DNA from: Humitalea sp050632385
GTDB taxonomy: Bacteria; Pseudomonadota; Alphaproteobacteria; Acetobacterales; Acetobacteraceae
Direction: 5' to 3'
NCBI RefSeq assembly: GCF_050632385.1
Contig: NZ_CP192599.1
Coordinates: 124,001 to 188,000 of the forward strand
DNA: 64,000 nt
Program-made: the position numbers and the translations under genes
Notes under the pieces: model-generated
What the model saw: the letters and a program-made list of their open reading frames with translations, nothing else
Database searches by the model: none
What the model was told of the DNA's origin: nothing
Shown: positions 50,910-60,303 of the stretch, piece by piece
Numbering within the stretch: position 1 is the stretch's first letter
Layout of the letters: each line of letters begins with the position of its first letter

Positions 50910-51983
50910 TCATTCGGCGAGTGTGACGGCCAGGCGGTTGCCGCTGGCGGCATCGAACATGTGCAGGCGCGGGATGCGCACGCCCCAGGCAAGTGTTTCG
51001 CCGGCGCGCAGGGTCATGTCGGGGGCTGCGCGCGCGGTCAATGCCTCGCCGCCCGGCAGGTCGAGTGCGACGATCTGTTCGTGGCCCGTGGGTTCGACCA
51101 GGCGGATGCGGGCGGTGAAGGGGCCTTGGCCGAGGATGACATCCTCCGGCCGGATGCCGAGCACCATGGCCTGGCATGCCGACGCTTGCAGCAGGCGCAG
51201 GGTCACCGCCGGGTTGCGGAAGGCGCCGTCGCGCGCCTCGCCTTTCAGCAGGCTCATTCCGGGCGATCCGATGAAGCCCGCGACGAACAGGTTCGCGGGG
51301 CGTTCGTAGACATCGGATGGCGTGCCGAATTGCTGGAGCACGCCCTCATGCATTACGGCGATGCGGTTGGACATGGTCATCGCCTCAAGCTGGTCATGCG
51401 TGACGTAGACGAAGGTCCGGCCAAGACGGCGATGCAATTCCACCAACTCGGCGCGCATATGGTGGCGCAGCTTGGCGTCGAGGTTCGACAGCGGTTCGTC
51501 CAGCAGGAACACGCGCGGATCGCGCACCAGGGCGCGGCCAAGTGCGACACGTTGCTGCTGGCCGCCCGAAAGCTGACGGGGCTTGCGTGCGAGCAGGGCG
51601 CCCAGTTGCAGGGTGTCGGCGACCTCGGCGACGCGACGGCCGCGTTCGGACTTTTCGACCCCGCGCTTCTTCAGCGGATAGGCGATGTTCTCGGCGACCG
51701 TCATATGTGGGTAGAGCGCGTAGGATTGGAACACCATGGCAATGTCGCGCGCGCCGGGCGCGACCTCATTCACCACGCGGCCACCGATCGAGATTTGGCC
51801 TTCCGTGGGGAATTCCAACCCCGCCAACATCCGCAGGGTCGTGGTCTTGCCACAGCCGGATGGGCCGAGCAGGCTGACGAATTCACCGCCCGCGATGGTC
51901 AGGTTCAGGTCGCGCACGGCATAGGATTCGCCAAAGGCTTTCTGGACGCCGTCGAATCGCACTTCGTATTGGGTATCGCTCAT
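50910..51983 (-). CDS. Sugar ABC transporter ATPase, UgpC/MalK-like
   Basis: 357 residues from ATG 51983. Walker A GPSGCGKTTTLRM, VFQSYALYPHMTVAENIAY as Q-loop, LSGGQQQRVALGRALVRDP signature and FLLDEPLSNLDAKLR. The C-terminal TOBE/OB region (about 245-357) has LGIRPEDVILGQGPF. The set of genes resembles importers for sugars, polyols or sugar acids. It overlaps the permease gene by 4 bases. Confidence 0.93.
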   Translation of the reverse strand: MSDTQYEVRFDGVQKAFGESYAVRDLNLTIAGGEFVSLLGPSGCGKTTTLRMLAGLEFPTEGQISIGGRVVNEVAPGARDIAMVFQSYALYPHMTVAENIAYPLKKRGVEKSERGRRVAEVADTLQLGALLARKPRQLSGGQQQRVALGRALVRDPRVFLLDEPLSNLDAKLRHHMRAELVELHRRLGRTFVYVTHDQLEAMTMSNRIAVMHEGVLQQFGTPSDVYERPANLFVAGFIGSPGMSLLKGEARDGAFRNPAVTLRLLQASACQAMVLGIRPEDVILGQGPFTARIRLVEPTGHEQIVALDLPGGEALTARAAPDMTLRAGETLAWGVRIPRLHMFDAASGNRLAVTLAE

Positions 51984-52813
51984 CCCTTCACACCACCAGC
52001 ACCGAAGCCGCGCGTCAGATAGCTTTGCAGGAAAGCGAAGATGATGATGAGCGGCAGGCTCATCATGACGGAGGCTGCCATCAGAAGGGACCATTCGATG
52101 TTGAAGGCGCTGACCAGCATGGACATGACACCGGTCGTCAGGGGGCGCGCGCTGTCAGTGTTCACCAGCACCAGCGCGTAGAGGTATTCGTTCCAGGACA
52201 GGATGAAGGTGAACAAGGATGTGGAGATGATGCCGGGCAGCGCCTGCGGCAGGATCACGTCGAAGAAGGCGCCCATCCGCGTGGCCCCATCGACCAGCGC
52301 CGCGGCTTCCAGGTCATCGGGAATACCCTGCATGAAACTCCGCAGGAGCCAAAGCGCATAGGGTAGGGCGAAGGTGGTGTAGGCGATCACCAGGCTCAGC
52401 AGTGAATTGGCGACGCCGAGCCATACCATCATCAGGTACAGCGGCAGCAGCAGCACGACCGATGGCAGCAGGTAGGTGAACAGCACGAGCCGCGCCAGGG
52501 CCTCGCGACCGCGATAGCGGAAGCGGACCAGGCTATGCGCCCCCAGGGTCGCGACCGCGACGACCAGGATGGTCGTGGCGGTGGACAGGATCAGCGAGTT
52601 GCGCATGTAGAGCAGGAACGGGGTTTCGGTCAGCAGCCGGATGTAATGTTCGAAGGTCACGCTTTCGGGCCAGAAGGTCGGCGGCATGCGGAAGAGTTCG
52701 AACTGCGGCTTGATGGAGGTGATCACCATCCAGACCAATGGGAAGGCGGTGACGAAGACCACCGACCAGGCCAGCAGGTTGAAGGCGATGCGGCCGAGCA
52801 TACTGCGTTTCAC
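51980..52813 (-). CDS. Sugar ABC transporter permease, MalG-type
   Basis: 277 residues from GTG 52813 (VKRSMLGRIAFNLLAWSVV), whose GTGA overlaps the stop of the partner permease. A longer frame exists upstream but it would overlap the partner gene throughout. Six membrane segments; the EAA loop is IPDDLEAAALVDGATRMGAF, with PLALPGIISTSLF-type sequence after it (ILPQALPGIISTSLFTFIL). Inner-membrane channel subunit. Confidence 0.92.
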   Translation of the reverse strand: MKRSMLGRIAFNLLAWSVVFVTAFPLVWMVITSIKPQFELFRMPPTFWPESVTFEHYIRLLTETPFLLYMRNSLILSTATTILVVAVATLGAHSLVRFRYRGREALARLVLFTYLLPSVVLLLPLYLMMVWLGVANSLLSLVIAYTTFALPYALWLLRSFMQGIPDDLEAAALVDGATRMGAFFDVILPQALPGIISTSLFTFILSWNEYLYALVLVNTDSARPLTTGVMSMLVSAFNIEWSLLMAASVMMSLPLIIIFAFLQSYLTRGFGAGGVKG

Positions 52814-53721
52814 TTGCGCTCTCCATCGCGCGACACGCGCAGGTAGAGCAGCATGAACCCCAGCATGACCAGCATCATCGCCACCGCGACGGCGCTGGCC
52901 CGCCCCATGTCGTTCAAGCCAAAAGCTTCCTTGTAGACCATCAGCGGCAGGGTCTGCGTCGCGATGACCGGGCCGCCGCCGGTCAGCAGGTAGATCAGGT
53001 CGAATTCCTTGAAATCCCAGATTGCGCGCAGAAGGATGACGACAAGAAGGACCTCCTTCAACTGCGGCAGGGTGACGTCGGTGAAGCGACCCCAGGCGCC
53101 GGCGCCGTCGATCCGCGCTGCTTCGTAGAGCGGTTCCGGAATGGTTTGCAGCCGCGCCAGCACGGCGATCACGACGAAGGGGAAGTATTTCCACGCCCCA
53201 ACCAGCACGATGCTGACCATCGCATTGGGCATGCTGCCCAACCAGTCGAGCGGCATGGACAGGATGCCCGTCCATATCGCGAGATGGTTCAGGATTCCAT
53301 AAAGGTCGTTGAACAGCCATCGCCAGACCAGGACGGCGACCACGGTGGACACGAAATAGGGAAACAGGATCAGGCTGCGCGCCAGGCTGCGCATCACCAT
53401 CGCCTGGTTCAGCATCAGCGCCGCGGCCACACCGAAGACGATCTGCAAGGTCAGGGTCAGCACCGTCCAGACCGCCGTATTGACCAGCGATCGCCAGAAC
53501 TCCGGCGATGCCGCAAGGTCGGTGTAGTTCGACAGCCCGACGAAACTGCCCTGCAAGGTCGGCGTGAAGATGCGGAACAGGCTGAGATACAGCGCCGACA
53601 CCAGCGGATAGACGATCACGGCACAGAAGATCAGCACTGTCGGCGCGATCAGCATCACGCCGAGCAAGGCATCCTTGCGGTCGAGCGGATTCGTTCGCCC
53701 GGCCGCGCTTGGCGCGGGCAT
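52810..53721 (-). CDS. Sugar ABC transporter permease, MalF-type
   Basis: 303 residues. The first helix is LLGVMLIAPTVLIFCAVIVY, SLYLSLFRIF-type sequence follows, then FVGLSNYTDLAASPEFW. The EAA loop is IPEPLYEAARIDGAGAWGRF and the end carries GFMLLYLRVSRDGER. Partner of the MalG-type permease. The start codon shares a base with the binding-protein stop (TGATG). Confidence 0.92.
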   Translation of the reverse strand: MPAPSAAGRTNPLDRKDALLGVMLIAPTVLIFCAVIVYPLVSALYLSLFRIFTPTLQGSFVGLSNYTDLAASPEFWRSLVNTAVWTVLTLTLQIVFGVAAALMLNQAMVMRSLARSLILFPYFVSTVVAVLVWRWLFNDLYGILNHLAIWTGILSMPLDWLGSMPNAMVSIVLVGAWKYFPFVVIAVLARLQTIPEPLYEAARIDGAGAWGRFTDVTLPQLKEVLLVVILLRAIWDFKEFDLIYLLTGGGPVIATQTLPLMVYKEAFGLNDMGRASAVAVAMMLVMLGFMLLYLRVSRDGERK

Positions 53722-55046
53722 CAGCCGCGCATCAACTGCTCAAGCCGTTGCGCGGTCGTCGATACCACCTGGGCCATCGGTTCGTTGTTGATGACATAGC
53801 GTTGCACCGCCTCGGCCAAGACATGGCTCGCGATGATCTGGCCGGCCTTGGTATTGGGGCGATGGGTGTTGCTTTCCCAGCCGAGGTTGTGGCCCGCGGC
53901 GGCCCTTTCGCTCATCAGGTCGACCGCGGCGCGATTGGCCTGGATCAGCGGGTTGGCCTGGTATTCCGGCATCGCGGAAATCGTCTTCAACACCGGCAGC
54001 ACATGGCCGGGGGCCGCGTGCAGCTGGCGGATATAGCCATCGGCGCGGAACAGATGTGCTGCGAAACGCTTGGCCAGCGGGATGTTCGGCGCGACCTTCG
54101 GGATCATCACCGAGGGGAAGTCGTTGAAGGTCCAGGCCGGCACCTCGGCCGATATGGTCGGGTAGTCGTGGCAGGTGACGAAGGGCGCGATGCGCGGGTT
54201 CTGCGCCGCGACATTGGCGATCACGCGGCCGGCGTAGATGCCGGTGGCGGTGGCGCCGGCGACGAAGGCGGTCAGGCTGTCGCCCCAGGAATAGGCATTG
54301 GCGCCGGGCGGGCAGAATTCCCGCATCGACTTGTAGAATTCCAGCGCGTTGCGGAAGGCGTCGGTGTCCACCGCGACCTGCAGATCGGGCGTGAAGACCT
54401 GGCCGCCGGCGCCATGCACGAAGCAGACGAAGATCAGGCTGGTCATCGAATTGCGTGCGAAGGGCAATGGCGCACCGAAGACGCCACCGCCCTGCATCCG
54501 GCGGCAGGCGTCGCGCAACTGCTCCCAGGTGCGCGGGGCCGCGGCGATGTTCGCGCGCTCCATCAGGTCGCGCCGCATCCACAGCATATTGGCCGCGGAA
54601 TTGCCGATGCCGGTGCCGGCATATTGGCCCGGGGTGATTTCATAGACGCGGTTGGCGCCCTCGTAGAAATTCTGCGGGCCGATAGCCTGGATCACGTCGT
54701 TGAACGGTTCCAGCAGCCCGTTGTCCCAATAGGTCGCGACGGCGAAGGACGGCAGGTGCGTGACGACCGAGGGCACCTGGCCGGAGGCGAAGGCGGCGGC
54801 CATCTGTGCCGGGTAGCCCTCGTCGCTCGTGGCTTCGAAGACCACGCGCACGCCGGGGTTGGCTTCCTCGAAGGTGCGGATCTGGAAGTTGTAGGCTTCG
54901 CGTTGCGCGGGGGCGGTCTGGGGCGACCACCAGCGCAGGGTGGTGGGCGCCTGGGCCTGTGCGAAGCCGGGTGCGGCCGCCGCGGCCCCCAGGGCCAGGC
55001 CGCCCAGGCTGCGGCGCGTCAGATGCTCGGTGCTGCGGATCGACAT
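53721..55046 (-). CDS. Sugar ABC transporter substrate-binding protein
   Basis: 441 residues from ATG 55046 with GGGAGAG upstream. Tat-like signal (LTRRSLGGLALGAAAAAPG, cleavage after AQAQ). Family-1 features: RWWSPQTAPAQREAYNFQIR, FEEANPGVRVVFEA and MRRDLMERANIAAAPRTWEQ. It would bind a sugar or sugar-acid ligand in the periplasm. First gene of the operon to 47621, divergent from the IclR regulator. Confidence 0.9.
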   Translation of the reverse strand: MSIRSTEHLTRRSLGGLALGAAAAAPGFAQAQAPTTLRWWSPQTAPAQREAYNFQIRTFEEANPGVRVVFEATSDEGYPAQMAAAFASGQVPSVVTHLPSFAVATYWDNGLLEPFNDVIQAIGPQNFYEGANRVYEITPGQYAGTGIGNSAANMLWMRRDLMERANIAAAPRTWEQLRDACRRMQGGGVFGAPLPFARNSMTSLIFVCFVHGAGGQVFTPDLQVAVDTDAFRNALEFYKSMREFCPPGANAYSWGDSLTAFVAGATATGIYAGRVIANVAAQNPRIAPFVTCHDYPTISAEVPAWTFNDFPSVMIPKVAPNIPLAKRFAAHLFRADGYIRQLHAAPGHVLPVLKTISAMPEYQANPLIQANRAAVDLMSERAAAGHNLGWESNTHRPNTKAGQIIASHVLAEAVQRYVINNEPMAQVVSTTAQRLEQLMRG

Positions 55047-55173
55047 GGCCGGCTCTCCCTCCAATGGCGTTGCCAGCAGCCGTGCTGCTGTGCGAACACA
55101 GTGCCGCAGAGTGAACATGATGCCTTCCCGGCGAACAAGGGCCTATTCGCAGAGCGGGCGGTTTTCGTTAAAG

Positions 55174-55190
55174 TGTTCGCTGAACGAACA
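55174..55190. promoter_or_regulatory. IclR-type operator
   Basis: Perfect inverted repeat TGTTCG (55174-55179) / CGAACA (55185-55190) with a 5-base spacer, 12 bases upstream of the iclR-type ATG. Half-sites CGAACA recur in the divergent region near 55093 and in GCGAACAA near 55131. TGTTCGnnnnnCGAACA resembles known PcaR/IclR-type boxes. Probable autoregulatory and operon control site. Confidence 0.65.
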
Positions 55191-55201
55191 TCGGAAGACC
55201 C

Positions 55202-56002
55202 ATGGATCAGCACGCCCCCATCCTGCCCGACACTGAGCCACGTGAAGGCGACCGGGAGATCATCCACGCCGTCCTGCGGCTGTTCGAGGTGCTGAAGGCG
55301 TTCAGCCGCAGCCGCCCTCGCATGACGCTGAGCGAGGTGGCCGAGGCCACCGGCCTGTCGCGCGCCAGCGCCCGGCGCTTCCTGCTGACGCTGGTGCAGG
55401 CGGGTTATGCGGTGTCCGATGGAAAGCGCTTCGCGTTGACGCCGAAATTGCTCGAACTCGGACAATCCATCCTGGCGGCCGCCAGCGTCTGGGATGTCGC
55501 CCGCCCCATCCTGGCGCAGGTGTCGGAGAGGCTGGGCGAAAGCTGCTACGGCGCGGTGCTGGAGGGTGGCGAGGTGCTCTACGTGCTGCACATTCCGTCG
55601 TCGCTGCACCTGGTGAATGTGGGCCTGCGGGTCGGCAGCAAGACGCCCGCGTATTGCACCTCGGTCGGGCGCGTGTTGCTCGCCGGGCTGTCGCCGGCTG
55701 CGGCGGATCGGGTGCTGGACGACAGCGTGCCGGTGGCGCGCACGCCGCGGACGATCACGTCGAAGCCGCTGCTGCGCGAACAGGTGGAGCAGGCGCGTCG
55801 CCAAGGCTGGTCGCTGGTGGATGAGGAGTTGGAACTGGGGCTGCGATCGCTGTCGGTGCCGGTGCGGGATCGCGATGGCGTGACCCTGGGTGCCATCAAC
55901 ATTTGTGGCCCGACCAGCCGCGTGCCGATGGATGATCTGCGCCTGCGCTTCCTGCCGGAGATGCTGGACGCCGCGTCGCGCATCCGGGCGGCCCTGGGCT
56001 GA
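55202..56002 (+). CDS. IclR-family transcriptional regulator
   Basis: 266 residues. N-terminal winged helix (about 20-85): AVLRLFEVLKAFSRSRPRMT, LSEVAEATGLSRASARRFLL. C-terminal GAF-like effector domain (about 95-260): ESCYGAVLEGGEVLYVLHIP, GSKTPAYCTSVGRVLLAGL and LRSLSVPVRDRDGVTLGAIN. PcaR/PobR-like sub-branch. Divergent from the sugar-type ABC operon, which it probably controls through the TGTTCG-N5-CGAACA site. Confidence 0.92.
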   Translation: MDQHAPILPDTEPREGDREIIHAVLRLFEVLKAFSRSRPRMTLSEVAEATGLSRASARRFLLTLVQAGYAVSDGKRFALTPKLLELGQSILAAASVWDVARPILAQVSERLGESCYGAVLEGGEVLYVLHIPSSLHLVNVGLRVGSKTPAYCTSVGRVLLAGLSPAAADRVLDDSVPVARTPRTITSKPLLREQVEQARRQGWSLVDEELELGLRSLSVPVRDRDGVTLGAINICGPTSRVPMDDLRLRFLPEMLDAASRIRAALG

Positions 56003-56003
56003 T

Positions 56004-57140
56004 CTAACCAAATCGCGCGGCGGAAAAACGCGCGATGTCGAAGCCCGCGTCCCGCCCCTGCATCGCCGCCGCCGCCATGCGCCCGACCAGCGGGCCGAGC
56101 GTGTAGCCGGCATCCCCCGGCACGGCGAAGAACAGCCCCGGCCGCCCCGGTGCCGCGCCCAGGATGCATTGGCCGTCGGCCGTGGTGTTCACCCCGGCCC
56201 AGGTGCGGATCAGGCGCAGCCGGCCGACGCGGGGCACCAGGTGCTGCGCCAGGCCGAGGTTGCCGAACAGGCTGGAAGCCTCGACCTGCGGCTGGCCATT
56301 CCCCGGCGCCAGGCGCGCGGGCCAGCCGCCACCGATCACCACCTGGCCGGCGGCGAGTTGCTTCATCGTGATCATGCGTTCGGCGTGCTGCACCAGGTGG
56401 CCGATCAGCGGCGCGGTGGCTTCGGTGACATTCATGTGCAGCGGCTCCGCCACCGTCGGCACAGGCAGGCCGACCATCGCGGCCAGCGCCCCGGTGCCGG
56501 CACCGGCCGCCAGCAGCACCCGGCCCGCACGCACCACACCACGCGGGGTTTCCAGCACCCAGCCCGGCCCGGATGCGCGCAGCGCGGTCACGCGGGTTTC
56601 GGTCGCATGCACCACGCCGGCCGCCAGTGCCGCGCGGCGCAGCGCCTCATTGGCCAGCAGGGGGTTCAGCTTGCCCTCGTCCTCGCACAGCTCCGCGCCG
56701 ATGACGGCAGGGCCGAGGTAGGGCGCGATGCGCGCCAGTTCCGCCGCGCCCAGCATGTGCACGCGCAAGCCCAGCGCTGCCTCACGCGCGCATTTGGCGG
56801 CGAGGAAGCCGAGCGAGGCCGCATCCTCGGCCACCATCAGCCCGCCCGTCGCGCGCAGTTCGATGTCGGTGCCGAGATCCTGCGCCAGCCGCGCCCAAAG
56901 CCGCGCGGCCGCGACATACAGCGGCAACGACGCTTCCAGCCCCGGCACCTGGTCCGGATACAGGCGCAAGAAGCGGCTTTGCATCTGCACATGCAGGCTG
57001 CCGGCATTGGCCGTGGTGCCGCTGTGCCGCCCGTCGTCGAGCACCAGCACGCCGCGGCCGTCGCGTGCCAATTCCAGCGCCGCGCAGATGCCGACGATGC
57101 CGCCGCCGATCACGGCGATGTCGATCTCGGCGGAGATCAT
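56004..57140 (-). CDS. FAD-dependent D-amino acid/imino acid dehydrogenase subunit (HcnC-like)
   Basis: 378 residues. DAO-fold flavoprotein: IAVIGGGIVGICAALELARD at the N-terminus, TTANAGSLHVQMQSRFLRLY, and the C-terminal FAVPGDAGYTLGPLVGRMA. It corresponds to the catalytic beta subunit in heteromeric HcnABC, opine oxidase and D-hydroxyproline dehydrogenase complexes. The partner is the fused subunit upstream, with 4-base overlap. It would oxidise an amino or imino acid and pass electrons to the iron-sulfur subunit. Substrate is unknown. Confidence 0.85.
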   Translation of the reverse strand: MISAEIDIAVIGGGIVGICAALELARDGRGVLVLDDGRHSGTTANAGSLHVQMQSRFLRLYPDQVPGLEASLPLYVAAARLWARLAQDLGTDIELRATGGLMVAEDAASLGFLAAKCAREAALGLRVHMLGAAELARIAPYLGPAVIGAELCEDEGKLNPLLANEALRRAALAAGVVHATETRVTALRASGPGWVLETPRGVVRAGRVLLAAGAGTGALAAMVGLPVPTVAEPLHMNVTEATAPLIGHLVQHAERMITMKQLAAGQVVIGGGWPARLAPGNGQPQVEASSLFGNLGLAQHLVPRVGRLRLIRTWAGVNTTADGQCILGAAPGRPGLFFAVPGDAGYTLGPLVGRMAAAAMQGRDAGFDIARFSAARFG

Positions 57141-58768
57141 CGCGCGGCGATGTCGGCGATGGCGACGGGCTTGATCGGCGCCTGGGGTGCGAAGAGTGCC
57201 ATGCCGTCGAGCGGCCGGCCCTGCGTCTCGGCCAACCAGGCCGCAAGGATGGGGGCGCAGGTGCGCCCCTGGCAGCGGCCCATGCCGCAGCGGGTGCGGC
57301 GCTTGACTTCGCCGATCGAGGGGGTGCCATCGGCCATTGCGGTGGCGATCTCGGCCTTGGTCACTTCCTCGCAGCGGCAGATCAGCGTGGTGTCATCGGC
57401 AAGGGAAACGCCGGGGTGTGGGGCAGCAAAAAAGCGCCATAGGGCGGCCTGGAAGCGGCGGTGGCGGGCCAGGCGCGCGATGGCGCGCCTATCGGCGGGT
57501 GGGGTGCGACCCAGGCGGCGCGCGACGGCGAGGGCGGCGATGATGCCTTCCTCCCGCGCGGCCGGGGCGCCGCCAAGCCCGGCGCAATCGCCGGCCGCAT
57601 AGACGCCATCGACCGTTGTCATCCCATCGGCGTCGCGCCGGGTGACCAGGTGCCCGCGCGCGGCATCGTGGTCATGCGCGGCACCCAGGGCGCGCAGCAC
57701 CTCGTTCGCGGGCTGGAAGCCGTAGCCCATCAGCACTGCATCCACGTTGAAGGATGTGTTGTCCGCCAAGGTCGCGCGCAGGGCGGTGCCGTGCTGGTCC
57801 ACGCGCAGCAGGTGCGTGCCCCGCCGCAGCGGGATGCCGTGCCGCCGCATGCGTGCCAGCAGTCCGGCACCGCGCAGGGCCAACCCCGGATCGGCGCGCA
57901 GCATCGCGAGTGTCGCAGCGGCGTTGGTCAGGGGCGCAGCCTCGGCGACGGTGACGATGTGACAGCCCGCGGCGGCCAGTTCCAATGCGACCTGCATGTT
58001 CAGCGGGCCATTGCCGGCGACCAGCACGCGGCGGCCCGGGGTGACGCGATAGCTGCGCCACAATGTCTGCGCGGCGCCGGTGGTCATCACCCCGGGCAAG
58101 GTCCAGCCGGGCAGGGGCAATCCGGCCTCCTGCGCGCCGGTCGCGACGATCAGCGCGGCGGGGGCCAGCATGCGCGTGCGGCTGCCGTCGAAGATCGCGA
58201 TGCGGTCGGCGGAAAAAGCGCCCCAGGCCTCGGCGCCGCGCAGGATGGTGGCGCCGGATGCTTCGGCGGCCGCGACCAGTGCCGCGCCTTCGCGTGCTTG
58301 CGCGTCGAGTGCTGTCACTCCCGGCGCCGCTTGCTTGTAGTATTGCCCGCCGGCGACGGCGCGTTCGTCGACCAGCACCACGTCCAGCCCGCAGCGGCGC
58401 GCCGTGATGGCGGCGGACAGGCCGGCGGCGCCGCCGCCCAGGATGAGCAATTCGCAGGCTTCGACCGGTGGAGGGTCCGACATCGGGCCGGCCGATACGG
58501 TCGCAGCCGCCGCCGGATAGGGCTGCCACGCGACCTGCTGGCCTGCGCGTGCCTTGGTCATGCAGGCGCGTTGGTTCGGCTCTCCATCGACCACCACCAG
58601 GCAGTCCTGGCAGACGCCCATGCCGCAGAAGAGGCCGCGCCCCGGGCTGTCGCGCCGGGTCTGGCGCAAGGCCAGGATACCGGCGGCGGTCAGCGCGGCC
58701 GCCAGGGATTGGCCCGGCTGGAAGGCCAGGTCGCGCGCCCCCTGCGGCCCATGCCAGCGGAGGATCAC
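57137..58768 (-). CDS. Fused HcnA-HcnB-type electron-transfer subunit
   Basis: 543 residues from GTG 58768, overlapping the gcvPB stop (GTGA). Residues about 1-95 form an HcnA-like [2Fe-2S] ferredoxin (GLFCGMGVCQDCLVVVDG plus a distal Cys in NQRACMTKARAG). Residues about 108-460 are an HcnB-like FAD/NAD(P) oxidoreductase (CELLILGGGAAGLSAAI, ALIVATGAQEAGLPLPGW, TVDGVYAAGDCAGLGGA). The C-terminus has a BFD-like [2Fe-2S] site (LICRCEEVTKAEI, TRCGMGRCQGRTC). HcnA and HcnB are usually separate genes, so this is a fusion. It carries electrons from the HcnC-like subunit to the respiratory chain. Confidence 0.88.
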   Translation of the reverse strand: MILRWHGPQGARDLAFQPGQSLAAALTAAGILALRQTRRDSPGRGLFCGMGVCQDCLVVVDGEPNQRACMTKARAGQQVAWQPYPAAAATVSAGPMSDPPPVEACELLILGGGAAGLSAAITARRCGLDVVLVDERAVAGGQYYKQAAPGVTALDAQAREGAALVAAAEASGATILRGAEAWGAFSADRIAIFDGSRTRMLAPAALIVATGAQEAGLPLPGWTLPGVMTTGAAQTLWRSYRVTPGRRVLVAGNGPLNMQVALELAAAGCHIVTVAEAAPLTNAAATLAMLRADPGLALRGAGLLARMRRHGIPLRRGTHLLRVDQHGTALRATLADNTSFNVDAVLMGYGFQPANEVLRALGAAHDHDAARGHLVTRRDADGMTTVDGVYAAGDCAGLGGAPAAREEGIIAALAVARRLGRTPPADRRAIARLARHRRFQAALWRFFAAPHPGVSLADDTTLICRCEEVTKAEIATAMADGTPSIGEVKRRTRCGMGRCQGRTCAPILAAWLAETQGRPLDGMALFAPQAPIKPVAIADIAAR

Positions 58769-60303
58769 GCCCGCTTGCGCTGGAACGCGCGCCAGGTGGT
58801 GGCCCAGCGGGCGGGGTCCTCGCAGGCCTCGGCGTCGATCTTGCCGATGGCGGCGTTGTGGGGGGCGTCGCGGACGATGTCCGGCGTCGTATAGGCCTCG
58901 TCGCAAACTTTCGCGACCACCGCGACCCAGGTGTCGATGTCTTCCTTCGACCAGAGTTCGCCGGCCTCCGGCGTAAAAGGTTCGGGCACTACCCAGGGTT
59001 CGTGCGACAGCCAGGGCGCGTCGACGCCGTAGTCGGTCATGCGGTTGCCGACCTCGACGACTCCCAGCCCGGTGTCCTGCTTCAGCGGGCCCAGGCCGTA
59101 GCGCGTCATCTCCATGCGCGGCGCCGTGACATCGGGGTTGGACAGGGCCACGCCGCGGATCGCGGCCAGGCCCTTCTGCATGTAGTTGTTGGCCAGCACC
59201 GACAGATCCGATGCCTCGTGGATGCCGGCGGCGCCCATGCCGCGTGCCCAGGCATAGGCGCGCATCACGATATGCACATTGCCCATGAATTCGCGTACCT
59301 TGCCGACGCTGTCGGCGGGGACGTCAAGCGTGAAGCGCCCATCATCGGCGCGCCCGACCAAGGGGCGTGGCAGGAAGGGTTCCAGTTCGGCGGAGCAGCC
59401 ATAGGCACCGACAGCCGGCCCACCGCCGCCCTTCGGCCCGCCAAAGGTCTTGTGCAGCATGAACATGCAGGCATCGAACCCAAGGTCCCGCGCGCGGATC
59501 TTGCCCATCACGCCGTTGAAGTTGGCGTGGTCGTAGAAGGCGAGCGCCCCCGCCTCCTTCACCAGGCGCACCCATTCCACGATCTGTGGGTTGTAGATGC
59601 CCATGTCATCGGGGTTGTTGATCATCAGCGCGGCGGTGCGCGGCGACAGCGCGGCCTTGAGCGCATCGAGCGAAGGGTAGCCGCCTTCCTCCAGCGGCAG
59701 GGTGATCACCTTGAAGCCGGCGGCGGCCGCCGTGGCCGGGTTGCAGGGGTGGGACTGGATGGAGGTGATGATCTCATCCCGCACACCCAATTCGCCCCGC
59801 GCGGAAAGCCATCCGCGCGTGACGCAGACATGGGTATAGGCGGCATCGGCGCCGCCTGCGGCCTGGAAGGTGAAGCGGTCCATGCCCGACAGCGCACGCA
59901 GGATGTGGTCGAAGCGCCACATGATTTCCAGGACGCCTTGCAGGGTCGAAGGATCCTGCAACGGATGCAGGTCGGCCATCTGCGGGCGCAAGCCGAGGGC
60001 TTCCGACAGGCGCGGATTGTACTTCATCGTGCAGGTGCCAAACAGGCTGATGCCGACCATGCCCAGCACCTGCTGCGACAGGCGCAGGTAGTGGCGCAGG
60101 GTGTCGTGTTCCGTCATCTCGGGCAGGGCGGGTGGGCGTGCGCGGCGCATGGCGGCGGGCACGAGGGAGGCGGCATCGCCGGTCGCGGCGACGGCGGGTT
60201 CCGCCGCCGGCAGCAGTAACCCGCGCCGGCCCGGCGCGCCCAATTCCATCACCACCGGTTCATGCCAGCGGGCCTGGTGGTAGAGCCTGGGCGAGGTGGT
60301 CAT
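58765..60303 (-). CDS. gcvPB: Glycine dehydrogenase (decarboxylating) subunit 2, GcvPB-type
   Basis: 512 residues. GcvPB features: LGTCTMKYNP-type motif as SLFGTCTMKYNPRL, and the PLP Lys in MLHKTFGGPKGGGGPAVGAY, with INNPDDMGIYNPQIVEWVR. A glycine-cleavage P-protein subunit; with GcvPA it decarboxylates glycine and passes the aminomethyl group to lipoyl H-protein. No gcvT, gcvH or lpd is in the neighbourhood. Its stop overlaps the fused HcnAB gene and its start overlaps the gcvPA stop, so all four are translationally coupled. Confidence 0.9.
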   Translation of the reverse strand: MTTSPRLYHQARWHEPVVMELGAPGRRGLLLPAAEPAVAATGDAASLVPAAMRRARPPALPEMTEHDTLRHYLRLSQQVLGMVGISLFGTCTMKYNPRLSEALGLRPQMADLHPLQDPSTLQGVLEIMWRFDHILRALSGMDRFTFQAAGGADAAYTHVCVTRGWLSARGELGVRDEIITSIQSHPCNPATAAAAGFKVITLPLEEGGYPSLDALKAALSPRTAALMINNPDDMGIYNPQIVEWVRLVKEAGALAFYDHANFNGVMGKIRARDLGFDACMFMLHKTFGGPKGGGGPAVGAYGCSAELEPFLPRPLVGRADDGRFTLDVPADSVGKVREFMGNVHIVMRAYAWARGMGAAGIHEASDLSVLANNYMQKGLAAIRGVALSNPDVTAPRMEMTRYGLGPLKQDTGLGVVEVGNRMTDYGVDAPWLSHEPWVVPEPFTPEAGELWSKEDIDTWVAVVAKVCDEAYTTPDIVRDAPHNAAIGKIDAEACEDPARWATTWRAFQRKRA

